From Candidatus Endomicrobiellum basalitermitum (GTDB lineage: Bacteria > Elusimicrobiota > Endomicrobiia > Endomicrobiales > Endomicrobiaceae): 37,976 nt of DNA. Positions 25,981 through 35,330 of this stretch are shown here, piece after piece (the stretch's first letter is position 1; every line of letters starts with the position of its first letter). The position numbers were made by a program, and so were the translations under genes. The stretch covers positions 1 through 37,976 of the forward strand of contig JAITDN010000001.1 of assembly GCA_031282525.1 (NCBI GenBank), read 5' to 3'. Under the pieces are notes generated by a model. It was not told the DNA's origin, searched no databases, and was given only the letters and a program-made list of their open reading frames with translations.

Positions 25981-28900
25981 ATGAATAAATCTCAAATAAT
26001 TTCTGTTCAGGCATCGGCGGGTTCTGGTAAAACTTATAGCCTTGCAAATAGATATCTCTATCTTTTACTTGGTAGTGATGAAAATATCGGGATAAAGAAT
26101 ATAATAGCCGTGGCTTTTACTAATAAAGCGGCTATGGAGATGAAGTATAGAGTTATAAGTTATCTGAAAAAAGCAGCGTTGTGTTTAAATACAGGTAATT
26201 TTTTTGATAACTTAAAACTTACAAAGAGTAAGTTAGTTGAAAAAAGTAACGTTGTTTTAAAAAATATCTTTGAATCCTACGATAATTTTAATATAAATAC
26301 TATAGATAGTTTTAAAAATCACATCTTAAAGTCTTGTGCTATAAATATTGATATTTCTCCAAATTTTACTATAGAGCAAGATTACTCAGATAATCTTTTA
26401 TTTTCTTTAGAAATTTTTTTACAAAAAACTCGGATCTCAAAAGATCTGAAAAATATCGTGTTACAATACTTATTACAATATCAATATTTGACAAGAAATT
26501 CAGACTGGTTTCCTAAGAATAATATGTATAACGAGGTTAAAAAAGTATTTGAGAAATCTGGGAATATTGGTAAGGATATTCTATGTAATGAGGGGATTTC
26601 TTTTAAAGATGAGATGTCTCTGAGAAGTGAGATAATTATTAATAAAGTAAAAAACCTTGCTAATCTTATGCCAAATCTTCAAATAAAAAAACACTATTTA
26701 GATGCTGTCGAAAAAGTTTTGAACTCCGGGGAGAAAATTTTTTCTTCAATGATGGATATTCCAAAAGAATTTTCATGCGAGGCTATTGAGTACAAAAAAG
26801 GGGCTAAGGTTAATATTGAAGTGAATTTAATTTGGAAAGATATAAATAAAGAAATAGAATCTTTATGCGACTTTTATATGGAAAATTATTACAATGTTTA
26901 TTCGGATATATATTCTAGAATTTCATCTGAATTTGACAAACTAGCGAAGAAAGAAGGTGTTGTATTTTTAAATGAAATTAATAAAAAAACGGTTAACTTT
27001 TTTGAAAAAAATAATGCTGTTATGCCTGAGGTTTACTACAGATTGTCTGAAAAATATAAACATTTTTTAATTGACGAATTTCAAGATACAAGTCTTGTGC
27101 AGTGGTTGGGAATTAAGAGATTTTTAGAAGAAAGTCTCTCTGAAGGTGGAACATTTTTTTACGTTGGCGACGTAAAGCAGGCAATATATTCTTTTCGAGG
27201 TGGAAATCCCGAAATTTTTAATATGATGTCCAGAGAATTTTCTATTTTTAACATTGATAAAAAATATCTAGAACAAAATTTTAGAAGTGGTAAAGTGATA
27301 GTGGATTTTAACAATGATATTTTTTCAAAAGAAAATATTGAGAAATTTTCAACAAAAATCTATAAGGATAAATATTTTAAGTGTGATTTTTCAAAATTTA
27401 TTGAAACTTATTCTTTCTCTAAGCAATATGTGACTAAATGGCATGATTATGGTCATGTTGAAATATATGTGATTGATAAAACTTGTGAAAACGTTGAAGA
27501 AGAAATAAAACGAAAACTTGTGGAATACGTTTTTCAATGCCTGAAGAGATTTAATGCTCGAAATATAACTATTTTATGTAGGACGCACTATGAAATTCTT
27601 TCTGTAAGTTCATGGCTTTTTGAGAAAGGAATTGAGATTGAATCGCCACAAACACTAAGTGTAAAGAATAATGAATGTATAAAGCAAATTGTATCACTAC
27701 TCATGTTTATCGATTCGCCTGTGGATGCCCTATCGTTTTCTTCTTTTATTCTTGGAGATGTTTTCAGTAAAGTGGCAGGTGTTGGAAGCTATGAATTTGA
27801 AAAATTTATTTTTGATTGCAATAAGAGAAATAGAGTGAAAACTCTTTACAAGATTTTTAGAGATGAATATGAAAGTTTATGGGATGAATATTTTGAGAAT
27901 TTTTTCGTTCAAGCGGGATTTATACCTGTTTATGAATTGACGCTTGCGATATTTTCAAAATTTAAAATTATTGAGAATTTTCCTAAAAGTAAGGTATTTT
28001 TAATGTGTTTTTTGGAGCTTGTTAAAGATTTTGAAGTGCAAAACTCTGGGATTAGGAATTTTTTAGAGTATTTTAATGGTTTAGAAGATGATGATAACTC
28101 TTTGTACGTAAAAAGTGCTTTCGGAAATGGCATAAAAATTATGACTATACATAAAGCCAAAGGGCTTCAATTCCCTGTAGTAATAATACCTTTTCTCAGT
28201 TTTTCAGATAAATCTTTAGAAAAACCATATTTTGACGATTCAGGTGAAAAAGTAAAGTTGTTAAATATATCTAAAAATATTGCGAGGTTTTCAAAAAAAG
28301 CTAGAAAAATATATGAAAAAGGAAAAGTGGATTCATTATTATTTGAGCTTAATGTACTTTATGTTTCAATGACGAGGGCTGAATATGAATTTTATGCTAT
28401 AGTTCCTTTTAAGTCTGGAACTTCAAATAATATGGTCCCGATGCTTCTTGGGGATAAAAATCTTGTTATGGGCGATAAACGAACGTATAATCTAGAAGAT
28501 ACTGAAGATAATAAAATTGTTTCAGATGTTTTTACAGATGGCTATAAGGATATGCAGGAATATTTAAAAAGTAAAAATAAAACAAGGCTCGACATAGAAG
28601 ACGTGAAAAAAAAAGGCTCAATTATGCATTACGCTTTATCAAAAATAACATCGTTAAAAAGCAAAGATATAGATAATAGCATTGACTGTGCGCTTGAATT
28701 TAGTAGAAGAAAGTTTCCTTTTGATAATATTGAGTTTGTAAGAGAGAGGCTTTATAACTTATTTTCATCGAAAGAAATTTTAAGTTTGTTCATGCATGAT
28801 GGGACTGTTTACAATGAGAAGGAGATTGTAAATGTAGATGGGGAAGCTTTTAGAATTGATAAATTAGTGATATATGATAGCGAAATTGTGATAGCAGATT

Positions 28901-29043
28901 TTAAGAGTACAAGCTATGATGAAAATGATAATAAAGAACAAGTGAAGGGATATGTCAATCTTATTTCTGAAATTTATCCCGATAAAAAAATATCAGCTTA
29001 TATTGTAGATATTGAAAAAGTTGTAATTGTAAACTGTGATTGA
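25981..29043 (+). CDS. addA: AddA-type helicase-nuclease subunit (UvrD family)
   Basis: Probable AddA of the AddAB double-strand-break end-processing complex, which unwinds and resects DNA for RecA. SF1 motifs are complete: Walker A ASAGSGKT (residues 11-18), FTNKAAMEMKYR, D365-E-F-Q-D-T, GDVKQAIYSFRGGNPEIF, EQNFRSGKVI, MTIHKAKGLQFPVVI and LYVSMTRAEYEFY. A C-terminal PD-(D/E)XK nuclease follows: D960 (RIDKLVI), D973-F-K975 and QVKGY. It has 1020 residues, somewhat shorter than the B. subtilis AddA. No ribosome site is evident before the ATG. addB follows after 434 bases. RecB is the alternative name, but the neighbour is AddB-like. Confidence 0.9.
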   Translation: MNKSQIISVQASAGSGKTYSLANRYLYLLLGSDENIGIKNIIAVAFTNKAAMEMKYRVISYLKKAALCLNTGNFFDNLKLTKSKLVEKSNVVLKNIFESYDNFNINTIDSFKNHILKSCAINIDISPNFTIEQDYSDNLLFSLEIFLQKTRISKDLKNIVLQYLLQYQYLTRNSDWFPKNNMYNEVKKVFEKSGNIGKDILCNEGISFKDEMSLRSEIIINKVKNLANLMPNLQIKKHYLDAVEKVLNSGEKIFSSMMDIPKEFSCEAIEYKKGAKVNIEVNLIWKDINKEIESLCDFYMENYYNVYSDIYSRISSEFDKLAKKEGVVFLNEINKKTVNFFEKNNAVMPEVYYRLSEKYKHFLIDEFQDTSLVQWLGIKRFLEESLSEGGTFFYVGDVKQAIYSFRGGNPEIFNMMSREFSIFNIDKKYLEQNFRSGKVIVDFNNDIFSKENIEKFSTKIYKDKYFKCDFSKFIETYSFSKQYVTKWHDYGHVEIYVIDKTCENVEEEIKRKLVEYVFQCLKRFNARNITILCRTHYEILSVSSWLFEKGIEIESPQTLSVKNNECIKQIVSLLMFIDSPVDALSFSSFILGDVFSKVAGVGSYEFEKFIFDCNKRNRVKTLYKIFRDEYESLWDEYFENFFVQAGFIPVYELTLAIFSKFKIIENFPKSKVFLMCFLELVKDFEVQNSGIRNFLEYFNGLEDDDNSLYVKSAFGNGIKIMTIHKAKGLQFPVVIIPFLSFSDKSLEKPYFDDSGEKVKLLNISKNIARFSKKARKIYEKGKVDSLLFELNVLYVSMTRAEYEFYAIVPFKSGTSNNMVPMLLGDKNLVMGDKRTYNLEDTEDNKIVSDVFTDGYKDMQEYLKSKNKTRLDIEDVKKKGSIMHYALSKITSLKSKDIDNSIDCALEFSRRKFPFDNIEFVRERLYNLFSSKEILSLFMHDGTVYNEKEIVNVDGEAFRIDKLVIYDSEIVIADFKSTSYDENDNKEQVKGYVNLISEIYPDKKISAYIVDIEKVVIVNCD

Positions 29044-29260
29044 TAAGTTATATAGTTACATGTAAATGTGTTATTTAAGTATATTGTTATATTGTGATGT
29101 TAAAAAGAATAGAGTCAATATATTTATTAGTAGGATTATTATTAATTCAATAAAAAAGAAGAATGATGTGGATATTACAATAATTATGGAAAATAGATAA
29201 TAATATTAAGTAATAGGGAAGTATATATTGATACCATATAAAATAACCCCACCACCCCAT

Positions 29261-29308
29261 ACAGATAAACGCCAAGTAATTAATTTTAATTATTTGGCGT
29301 TTATCTGT
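29261..29308. repeat. 48-nt near-perfect inverted repeat between addA and addB
   Basis: Two 23-base arms (29261-29283 and 29286-29308) are inverted copies with a single G/T position, which would be a G-U pair in RNA, around a two-base TT centre. The arms contain ACAGATAAACGCCAA, unusually GC-rich for this spacer. Only TTT then AAG follows, so the U-tract is short. It probably terminates addA transcription or stabilises its 3' end. The C-rich CCCCACCACCCC lies just upstream at 29247-29258. The rest of the 434-base gap shows only the addB promoter. Confidence 0.75.
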
Positions 29309-29354
29309 TTTAAGTTAGCTTTGGTATTGCTTTAAGTCTAAGTTACTTTTTTAG

Positions 29355-29363
29355 TGTTATAAT
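29355..29363 (+). promoter_or_regulatory. addB: Extended -10 promoter candidate for addB
   Basis: TGTTATAAT at 29355-29363 is a perfect TATAAT with the TGn extension; no good -35 lies at 16-18 bases. Transcription from here would give a leader of about 110 bases before the addB ATG. Together with the hairpin upstream it suggests that addB is transcribed separately from addA. Confidence 0.5.
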
Positions 29364-29477
29364 ATATGTATAGATGTTATATATAGAAGAATGAAATATA
29401 AAATTAAGATATTTTAAGACATTTCCATGTTATCGTTTGTTGTTTTGATAGTAAATGTATTATACAAATGGTTTTAA

Positions 29478-32279
29478 ATGGCTAGTAAAATAATAAATTT
29501 AGATATTCATGAAAATATAATAGATTTTACGACTGACTATATTCTCAAGTCGAACAAAAATACGGCTTTGATAAGCGGTGGCAAGAGGCCTTTCTTATTT
29601 ATCAGAAAAAAACTTGCCTTAAAGCGAAAAAAATCTTTTTTCCCTCCAAAATTTTTTACCAATGACGAATTTATTGAAGGAGTTGTTTTTGATAATTCGA
29701 AACTTGTAAGAATTTCAGATATTGAATCAGCATTTATTATATTCGAGATTGTTAAAGAAGAAGCACCGTTATTGTTGAAAAGTACAATTTCTTTTGCGTC
29801 ATTTATAGATTGGTCTTTTGAAATTTTATCTTTTATAGAACAGATGGACATGGAAGATGTATGTGAAGAAAAACTGAAAGCTATAAAAACAAATGCCGAA
29901 ATAGGCTACGATGTTCCTGAAAGTATTAACGATTTATTGAAAAATATTTTTAAAATAAGAAAGAGTTTTCATGAAACTTTAGATGATGCTTCAAAAACTA
30001 CAAAAGGATATAGTTTTTTAAAGGCTGCGCTAATGGATGAGGAATTGTTATCTGGTGACTTTGACGAAATTATATTGATGGCTCCTTTTTATCTTCATAA
30101 AACAGAAATTGAAATTTTTAGAAAAATTCATAAAGTTGGGAAGCTTGTTGTATTTACTCAAGGTAATCCCCGAGATTATGAGGTGTTAATGCGTATATAT
30201 TCCGCATTTGGCGAGACTTTACCAGATGTGAAAAGTGTAAAGAACAGTTACAAATTAAATGTGTATTCTGCATTTGATGACCAATCTCAAGGTTCTCTAT
30301 TGAAAAATCTCACGAAGGATTATTCTAAAGAAAAGATGGATAAGACCGTTATTATTGTCACAGACTCAAAAATGTTACAGTCTGTGATATCTGAGATATC
30401 AGTTGTTACAGACTACTATAATGTTTCAATGGGTTATCCCGCAGAAAAGACAGCTGTTTTTTCTCTGTTAAATGCGGTTATAGAAGCACAATTTTCAAGG
30501 AAAGAGCAATATTACTACTCAAAAGATATTATGAAGGTTTTGACTAATCCACTTTTAAAAAATATGAGATTTTTTGGACAAAGTTCGATATCAAGAATTG
30601 TTGCTCATAAGATTGAAGAACTTTTAGATAGAAATTCAAAAAGTCGTTTGAGCGGTAGAATGTTTATTTCTTTTGAGGAAATTATCAACGAAGAACAACT
30701 TCTTAATGAAATGAGTCTTACAATGACTCACGCTTGGGAATATGTAGCTCCTAAGAGAGTAGTGGGTATATTAAAAAAAATTTTTTACGTTTTTTTTATA
30801 TCATGGGAAAACATATACACTTTTAGCGATTTATCGGGTATTTTGTTTAATTTTCTAAAAAAAATACATTTTTTAAGTACTGTTAATAGTTATCCTTTGA
30901 ATATCGGAGCTATGGAGTTGTTGTTATGTTTGTTAAAAGAACTTAAATTTGGTAGAGTATCTGATGCGAAGTTTCATAATAAAGAGGTTTTAGATGTTTT
31001 TAAGAAGTTATTAAAAAATAAGAGGATAGCTTTGCTTGGTTCACCCTTAAAAGGAATGCAAATATTAGGGCTTTTGGAGTCGAGGAATCTTTTTTTTGAA
31101 AATGTGTTTGTTGTTGGTATGACAGATTCGGCGATGCCTGCCATGAAAAAAGAGTATTCTCTTATACCTAAAGATATAATGTTTATTTTGGGAATTGAGG
31201 TAGCAAAAAGAGAGTTTGAAATACAAAAATATCATTTTAATAGACTTATTGCAGGTACAAAAAATTTAAATCTTATTTATCCTGACAATGAAAAAGATGA
31301 AAGAAGCCGATTTATTGAGTCCATTATTTGGGACAAACAGTTGGAAAGTGAGGACATTAATGCTGTAAAAATAAATAGATTTGTTTTACCTAAATTTTCT
31401 ATAAAACAACATGAGAAGCGAAAATATGTGAAAACTGAAGAAATTAAAGAATATCTTAAAAATATACCTTATACGTACAGTAAAATCGATGCTTATTTAA
31501 ATTGTAAACTTAAATTTTATTTTATGTATGTGTTATTGCTTGATGATAGCATGAAAGTGGGGTGTGAACTTTCTAGTAGCGATATAGGGAATTTTGTTCA
31601 TAGTTTTTTAAAAGATGCGTTATATGAAAATCTCAGCTTTGAAAAGCTTCAATCTTTAGAATTTGAAAAAGAATATTTAAAAAAACTTGAAAATAGTTTT
31701 GATAACTCTTCTCATTTCAAATTTAGGGAGGATGCTTTTATGATAAGAGAAATCTTAATGCATAAAATGAAAAATGTTTTATGTTATGAAAGGAAACGAT
31801 CTTATAAAACTATTTATAGGTGTGAGAAGAAATATGTTTCAAATATTGAAACTGACTCAGGTGTTGTTTATAATCTAAATTGCAGAATTGATAGGATAGA
31901 TACTGATGGCAAAAATTATATGATATTTGATTATAAGACCGGAGCTGTTGCAGATCCCATTATTTCAAAAAAATATTTTGATTTATTGTCTAATAGATTT
32001 AACAGACAAAATATGAAAAAAGCGGTAAAATCTCTGCAACTACCATTGTATAAATATATATTTGAAAAAGAAACAGGATTTACAGTTTCAGAATGCGCAA
32101 ATTATGGCATAAAAAAAACGGAAATTGTTGAATTCCCAAATAAAAAAGAAATGTATGATAGGTGTATTGATATAGTTAAAGAAATTCTTGATGATATAAA
32201 TACTTGCGAAAGTTTTGAGTTTGACAACGAAGATAAAGTTAATTGCGGAACGTGTAAGTATTTTTATATATGCAGATAA
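29478..32279 (+). CDS. addB: AddB-type nuclease subunit, Fe-S PD-(D/E)XK, no Walker A
   Basis: Likely second subunit of AddAB. The 933-residue product ends in a PD-(D/E)XK domain: CRIDRIDTDG, then FDYKTGAVADP and LQLPLYKYIFEK. Four cysteines (C676 in YLNCKLKFYF, then C923-X2-C926-X5-C932) match the iron-staple cluster of AddB/Cas4-type nucleases. The N-terminus, where B. subtilis AddB has a GxxGxGKT loop, reads LISGGKRPFLFIRKKL, so no Walker A remains, as in RecC-like and several AddB proteins with a dead helicase. GLLESRNLFFENVFVVGMTD resembles the inactivated helicase domain 2. The gene is intact. Confidence 0.87.
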   Translation: MASKIINLDIHENIIDFTTDYILKSNKNTALISGGKRPFLFIRKKLALKRKKSFFPPKFFTNDEFIEGVVFDNSKLVRISDIESAFIIFEIVKEEAPLLLKSTISFASFIDWSFEILSFIEQMDMEDVCEEKLKAIKTNAEIGYDVPESINDLLKNIFKIRKSFHETLDDASKTTKGYSFLKAALMDEELLSGDFDEIILMAPFYLHKTEIEIFRKIHKVGKLVVFTQGNPRDYEVLMRIYSAFGETLPDVKSVKNSYKLNVYSAFDDQSQGSLLKNLTKDYSKEKMDKTVIIVTDSKMLQSVISEISVVTDYYNVSMGYPAEKTAVFSLLNAVIEAQFSRKEQYYYSKDIMKVLTNPLLKNMRFFGQSSISRIVAHKIEELLDRNSKSRLSGRMFISFEEIINEEQLLNEMSLTMTHAWEYVAPKRVVGILKKIFYVFFISWENIYTFSDLSGILFNFLKKIHFLSTVNSYPLNIGAMELLLCLLKELKFGRVSDAKFHNKEVLDVFKKLLKNKRIALLGSPLKGMQILGLLESRNLFFENVFVVGMTDSAMPAMKKEYSLIPKDIMFILGIEVAKREFEIQKYHFNRLIAGTKNLNLIYPDNEKDERSRFIESIIWDKQLESEDINAVKINRFVLPKFSIKQHEKRKYVKTEEIKEYLKNIPYTYSKIDAYLNCKLKFYFMYVLLLDDSMKVGCELSSSDIGNFVHSFLKDALYENLSFEKLQSLEFEKEYLKKLENSFDNSSHFKFREDAFMIREILMHKMKNVLCYERKRSYKTIYRCEKKYVSNIETDSGVVYNLNCRIDRIDTDGKNYMIFDYKTGAVADPIISKKYFDLLSNRFNRQNMKKAVKSLQLPLYKYIFEKETGFTVSECANYGIKKTEIVEFPNKKEMYDRCIDIVKEILDDINTCESFEFDNEDKVNCGTCKYFYICR

Positions 32280-32635
32280 TAATAATGCAATTTAGTACTT
32301 AAATATAAAGTGTAAAAAATGTAAAAGAAGTTAGGGTGGGGGGTGTTCATAAGAATACATTTTTTAAGAAATCTTTAATCTCTTTTAAACACCACTTGTT
32401 GTCAAAATTAAATCCCTAAAGTAAATACCTAAGGACGATAGTAAAAAGATACTGTGAATAAATTAAATACGAGATGGAAGTCAAATTATGGTAATAACTG
32501 TTATCTTAAATATCATAAATTGTTTTAGGTACAAAATACGGAAATAAAAAAGAAGATATCATATTTTATTTTTTTAGGTTTACCGCCGCTTATTATGTTA
32601 TTATGTAACGTAAACGTAAAGGATATTTGTTAGAG
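32280..32635 (+). promoter_or_regulatory. Spacer with a possible promoter before the DUF4833 gene
   Basis: About 350 bases without a gene. TGTTATTAT at 32596-32604 is an extended -10-like element, about 30 bases before the next start codon, with AAAGGA at 32618-32623 as ribosome site. A G-run (GGGTGGGGGG, 32334-32343) lies soon after addB. No terminator of standard form was found. Confidence 0.35.
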
Positions 32636-33178
32636 ATGAGTATAAATAGGAGAGAAAAGACAAAAATTATTATATTTTTGTCTTTTATTTTAATGTTGGG
32701 AATTTCTATTGTTACTAATGTTCCGATTGTCAATGGGCAAATGACAAAAAAAAATCTTTTTAGCATTAAAAGAAATAAGAATGCTAATGTTGTTATGTAT
32801 GATGTCAGATTAGATTCTAACAGTGGTATTGATAAGTTAAATCCAATAGATGCTTATTGGGTTTTATATGACAAACAAGGACAACGTAGCGGAATAAAGG
32901 CATTTGAAAAAAGAGCTTATGGATTTACAGTAAAATATAATGTTAAAGGATATTATGATTTGACTTTAAAAGCTGTTCCTAATAGGAGTATGAAGATTAT
33001 TTTACTGAACAATGAACCTAAAGTTGTAATTAAAATAAATAATGAAGACGCATATCTTTCAACAGTTTTTGTTTTTGCAAGAAATAACTTAATAATCCCT
33101 AAGGTTCTGTACTATACTATTACAGGTTTTGATATTGGAACTGGATCGCAGGTTACGGAAAAAATAGTTATACATTAA
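32636..33178 (+). CDS. Exported DUF4833-family protein
   Basis: The product (180 residues from ATG 32636) has a basic N-terminus and one hydrophobic segment (IIIFLSFILMLGISIV), a signal peptide or anchor. The remainder, from LFSIKRNKNANVVMYDVRLD through NPIDAYWVLYDKQGQRSGIK and ending TGFDIGTGSQVTEKI, has the order of conserved blocks I recall for DUF4833, a family of unknown function. TTG at 32627 would add three residues but crowds AAAGGA. The neighbours give no functional hint. Confidence 0.7.
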   Translation: MSINRREKTKIIIFLSFILMLGISIVTNVPIVNGQMTKKNLFSIKRNKNANVVMYDVRLDSNSGIDKLNPIDAYWVLYDKQGQRSGIKAFEKRAYGFTVKYNVKGYYDLTLKAVPNRSMKIILLNNEPKVVIKINNEDAYLSTVFVFARNNLIIPKVLYYTITGFDIGTGSQVTEKIVIH

Positions 33179-33241
33179 ACATATGAATATATAATTCTAT
33201 CATATTTGTTATTTGGTATGTTTTATTTTGGCTTTTGGATG

Positions 33242-35030
33242 TTACTTGATTGTCGGATCGTTTGCAATTGATGATTGTGAGATGATTTCTGAAGTGGTTG
33301 CAAGAAGACTTTGTTTCTCTAAATCGTCAAGTAGTAAAGAGGTTAAAGCATTTGAAACTTCTTCCTCTTCAAAAGCTATTCCTGAAACTCCTACTTGTTT
33401 TAAAGAGTCTTTGCTATCAAGAAATTGTGCTCTTACAAGTATGCCTGTTTCTGAGTTTAATATAGATACAATTGAAACGAGCGTTGCATTTAAATTAGGA
33501 ATTGTGATAATTAGGTAATCTGCACTTTTTATACCTGCCACAACTAAGATGTTTCTTTTTGTAGAATTCCCATAAATCACGGCTTGTTTTTGTGAACTTA
33601 TGCTGTTGACTGTGTCAATATTTGTTTCAATAATAACTGGTTTTATATTGTGATCTTTTAGGGTTTGTGTTACTTTTTTGCTAGTAGGTCCGTAACCTAC
33701 AACTATTGCTGTTTTTTGTAAAAAATATTCTTTTGTTGGAAGTAAATTTTTAGCAATTATTTTACTTTTATTTCCTTTTCTGTTTGTTACAAAATTTAAA
33801 ATAGTCCATAACTTTTTTCTAGATTGTAATAATTTCTCTATTTTCGAGATTTTTTTGAATATTGAAGGATTTAACTATTGAGATTATAGGGCATACGACT
33901 ATTGCATTATAGACAACAATATCATTTTCTTTGGAAAAAACCCAATCGCCTTGCTTCTTGTGCAAGTATAAGCGAGAATTCTCCTATCTGTGATAATCCT
34001 ACAGCGATTGTAAGAACTGTTCTTGTGGAGTATCTTAATATTGAGGCCCGTAAATACTGCGGTTAAAGGTTTAATAAATAAAATTATTACAAGACACGTA
34101 CATATAAGTGTAGCGTTTTCAAGTGCAAATTTTAAATTGAAAATCATTCCAACTGCTAAAAAGAATAAGATGCCAAAAGCATCTTTCAAAGGTAAAATGT
34201 CGGCTCCCGCTTGATAACTCATTTTGCTTTTACCTACAAATCATACCACCTAAAAATGCGCCTAAAGCGAGTGATGTCTTAAGAACAAAAGCTGCAAGAA
34301 CTACTGTGTTGCAAATGCTATTACTAAAATCGTGAGTATAAAAAGTTCCTGAGAGCGTGTTTTTGCGATTTTTGACAAAAGCCACGAAACAAGTCGTCCT
34401 CCAAATTTCATGATTAAAAGTGACCAATATAACTAGACGGAGCAAAATAATCTCTATTGGTTTAAATATTCCTACAGCAGCAGAACTTGAATTAGATAGT
34501 ATTGCTGGAAGGTTTGGGAGGATAACGAGTAATAAATATTGTTAAGATGTCTTCTACAACAAGCCATCCAATAGTGGCGTGTCCTTGTATGGTATTAAAA
34601 TGTTGTTGTCATTTAAAATTTTTGAAAGTACAACTGTGCTTGCTACAGCAAGTCCTAGTCCGAGGATAAGTCCGGAAATTAAGTCTAGTCCTAATGCTAT
34701 GCCCACTAGCGTTCCGCAGATAGTTGTAATGGTGCTTCTTTGTACTATTGCCCCTGGGATAGCTATGTTTTTGACAGCTATAAGATTATCCATTTTGAAA
34801 TGCATGCCCACTTCGAACATTAAGAGAATAATGCTGGTTTCAGAAAGTTGCAATGCTAAATCAGAGTTTGCTGCAAAGCTAATGGGAACTGGGGAAAAAG
34901 GACCTATCAAAAAGCTTGCTATAAGGTATCCAATAATGGAAGAAAGACCTAGTTTTTGTGTTATAAAACCAAATATAAGTGCAAAAGTAAATCCTATAGC
35001 AATGATTTCTAACAATTGATATTCTTGCAT
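33242..35030 (-). pseudogene. Decayed Kef-type cation/proton antiporter with RCK domain
   Basis: Read on the minus strand, 35030-34554 is an intact N-terminal transporter part (EIIAIGFTFALIFGFITQKL, SIILLMFEVGMHFKMDNLIA, LILGLGLAVASTVVLSKIL). Matching pieces then continue in shifting frames: GHATIGWLVVEDILTI, LPNLPAILSNSSSAAVGIFK, FGGRLVSWLLSKIAKTRSQE, TSLALGAFLGGMI and a FFLAVGMIF segment. The end is an RCK/TrkA-N domain (AIVVGYGPTSKK; ILVVAGIKSADYLIITIPNL; DSLKQVGVSGIAFEEEEVSN). At least six frameshifts separate them (near 34582, 34535, 34410, 34300, 34240 and 34035). Total length suits a protein of about 600 residues. Forward-strand frames here are shadows. Confidence 0.9.
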
Positions 35031-35298
35031 TTAAAGTCACATAGTATTTATATTTTTGCTTATTGGAAATTTTGATGCCATCTAATTATGGGGGTTTTAA
35101 GACTATATATACGTTCTTTAATTTTATAATTTTTTGATTGAGATAGGTTGTTCTATAATGCTCATTTTTATTCCTAACAATCTAATAAAATAGCAGTCTG
35201 TTTTTTGAATTCCCACCTACATTAACTCTAATACTAACAAAATAAAACAAAAATACAAAATAATATAAATCGATACCTTAATTTTGCATTTAAAATTG

Positions 35299-35307
35299 TG
35301 TTATAAT
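35299..35307 (+). promoter_or_regulatory. Surviving extended -10 promoter before the radical SAM relic
   Basis: TGTTATAAT (35299-35307), identical to the element before addB. A weak TTAATT (35278-35283) lies 18 bases upstream. It precedes the relic's ATG (35331) by about 24 bases, so it was probably the promoter of a radical SAM-rng transcript and may still drive rng. The remaining 35031-35298 shows no gene or other signal. Confidence 0.5.
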
Positions 35308-35330
35308 CAAATTAAATAATTATACTATCT

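Noticed and set aside
29247-29258. C-rich tract as a Chi-like AddAB recognition site
   Set aside because: Chi sequences differ between lineages and one occurrence cannot identify one; needs genome-wide strand statistics.
33213-33518. Forward-strand open frame of 101 codons
   Set aside because: Antisense to the RCK domain on the minus strand, whose sequence is clearly the biological one.
34579-35019. Forward-strand open frame of 146 codons
   Set aside because: It is the antisense shadow of the N-terminal part of the Kef-type pseudogene; no ribosome site or protein-like pattern.
33242-35030. Two or three separate small transporter genes instead of one pseudogene
   Set aside because: The fragments lie in collinear order along one antiporter and interior pieces lack start signals, so one broken gene is simpler.
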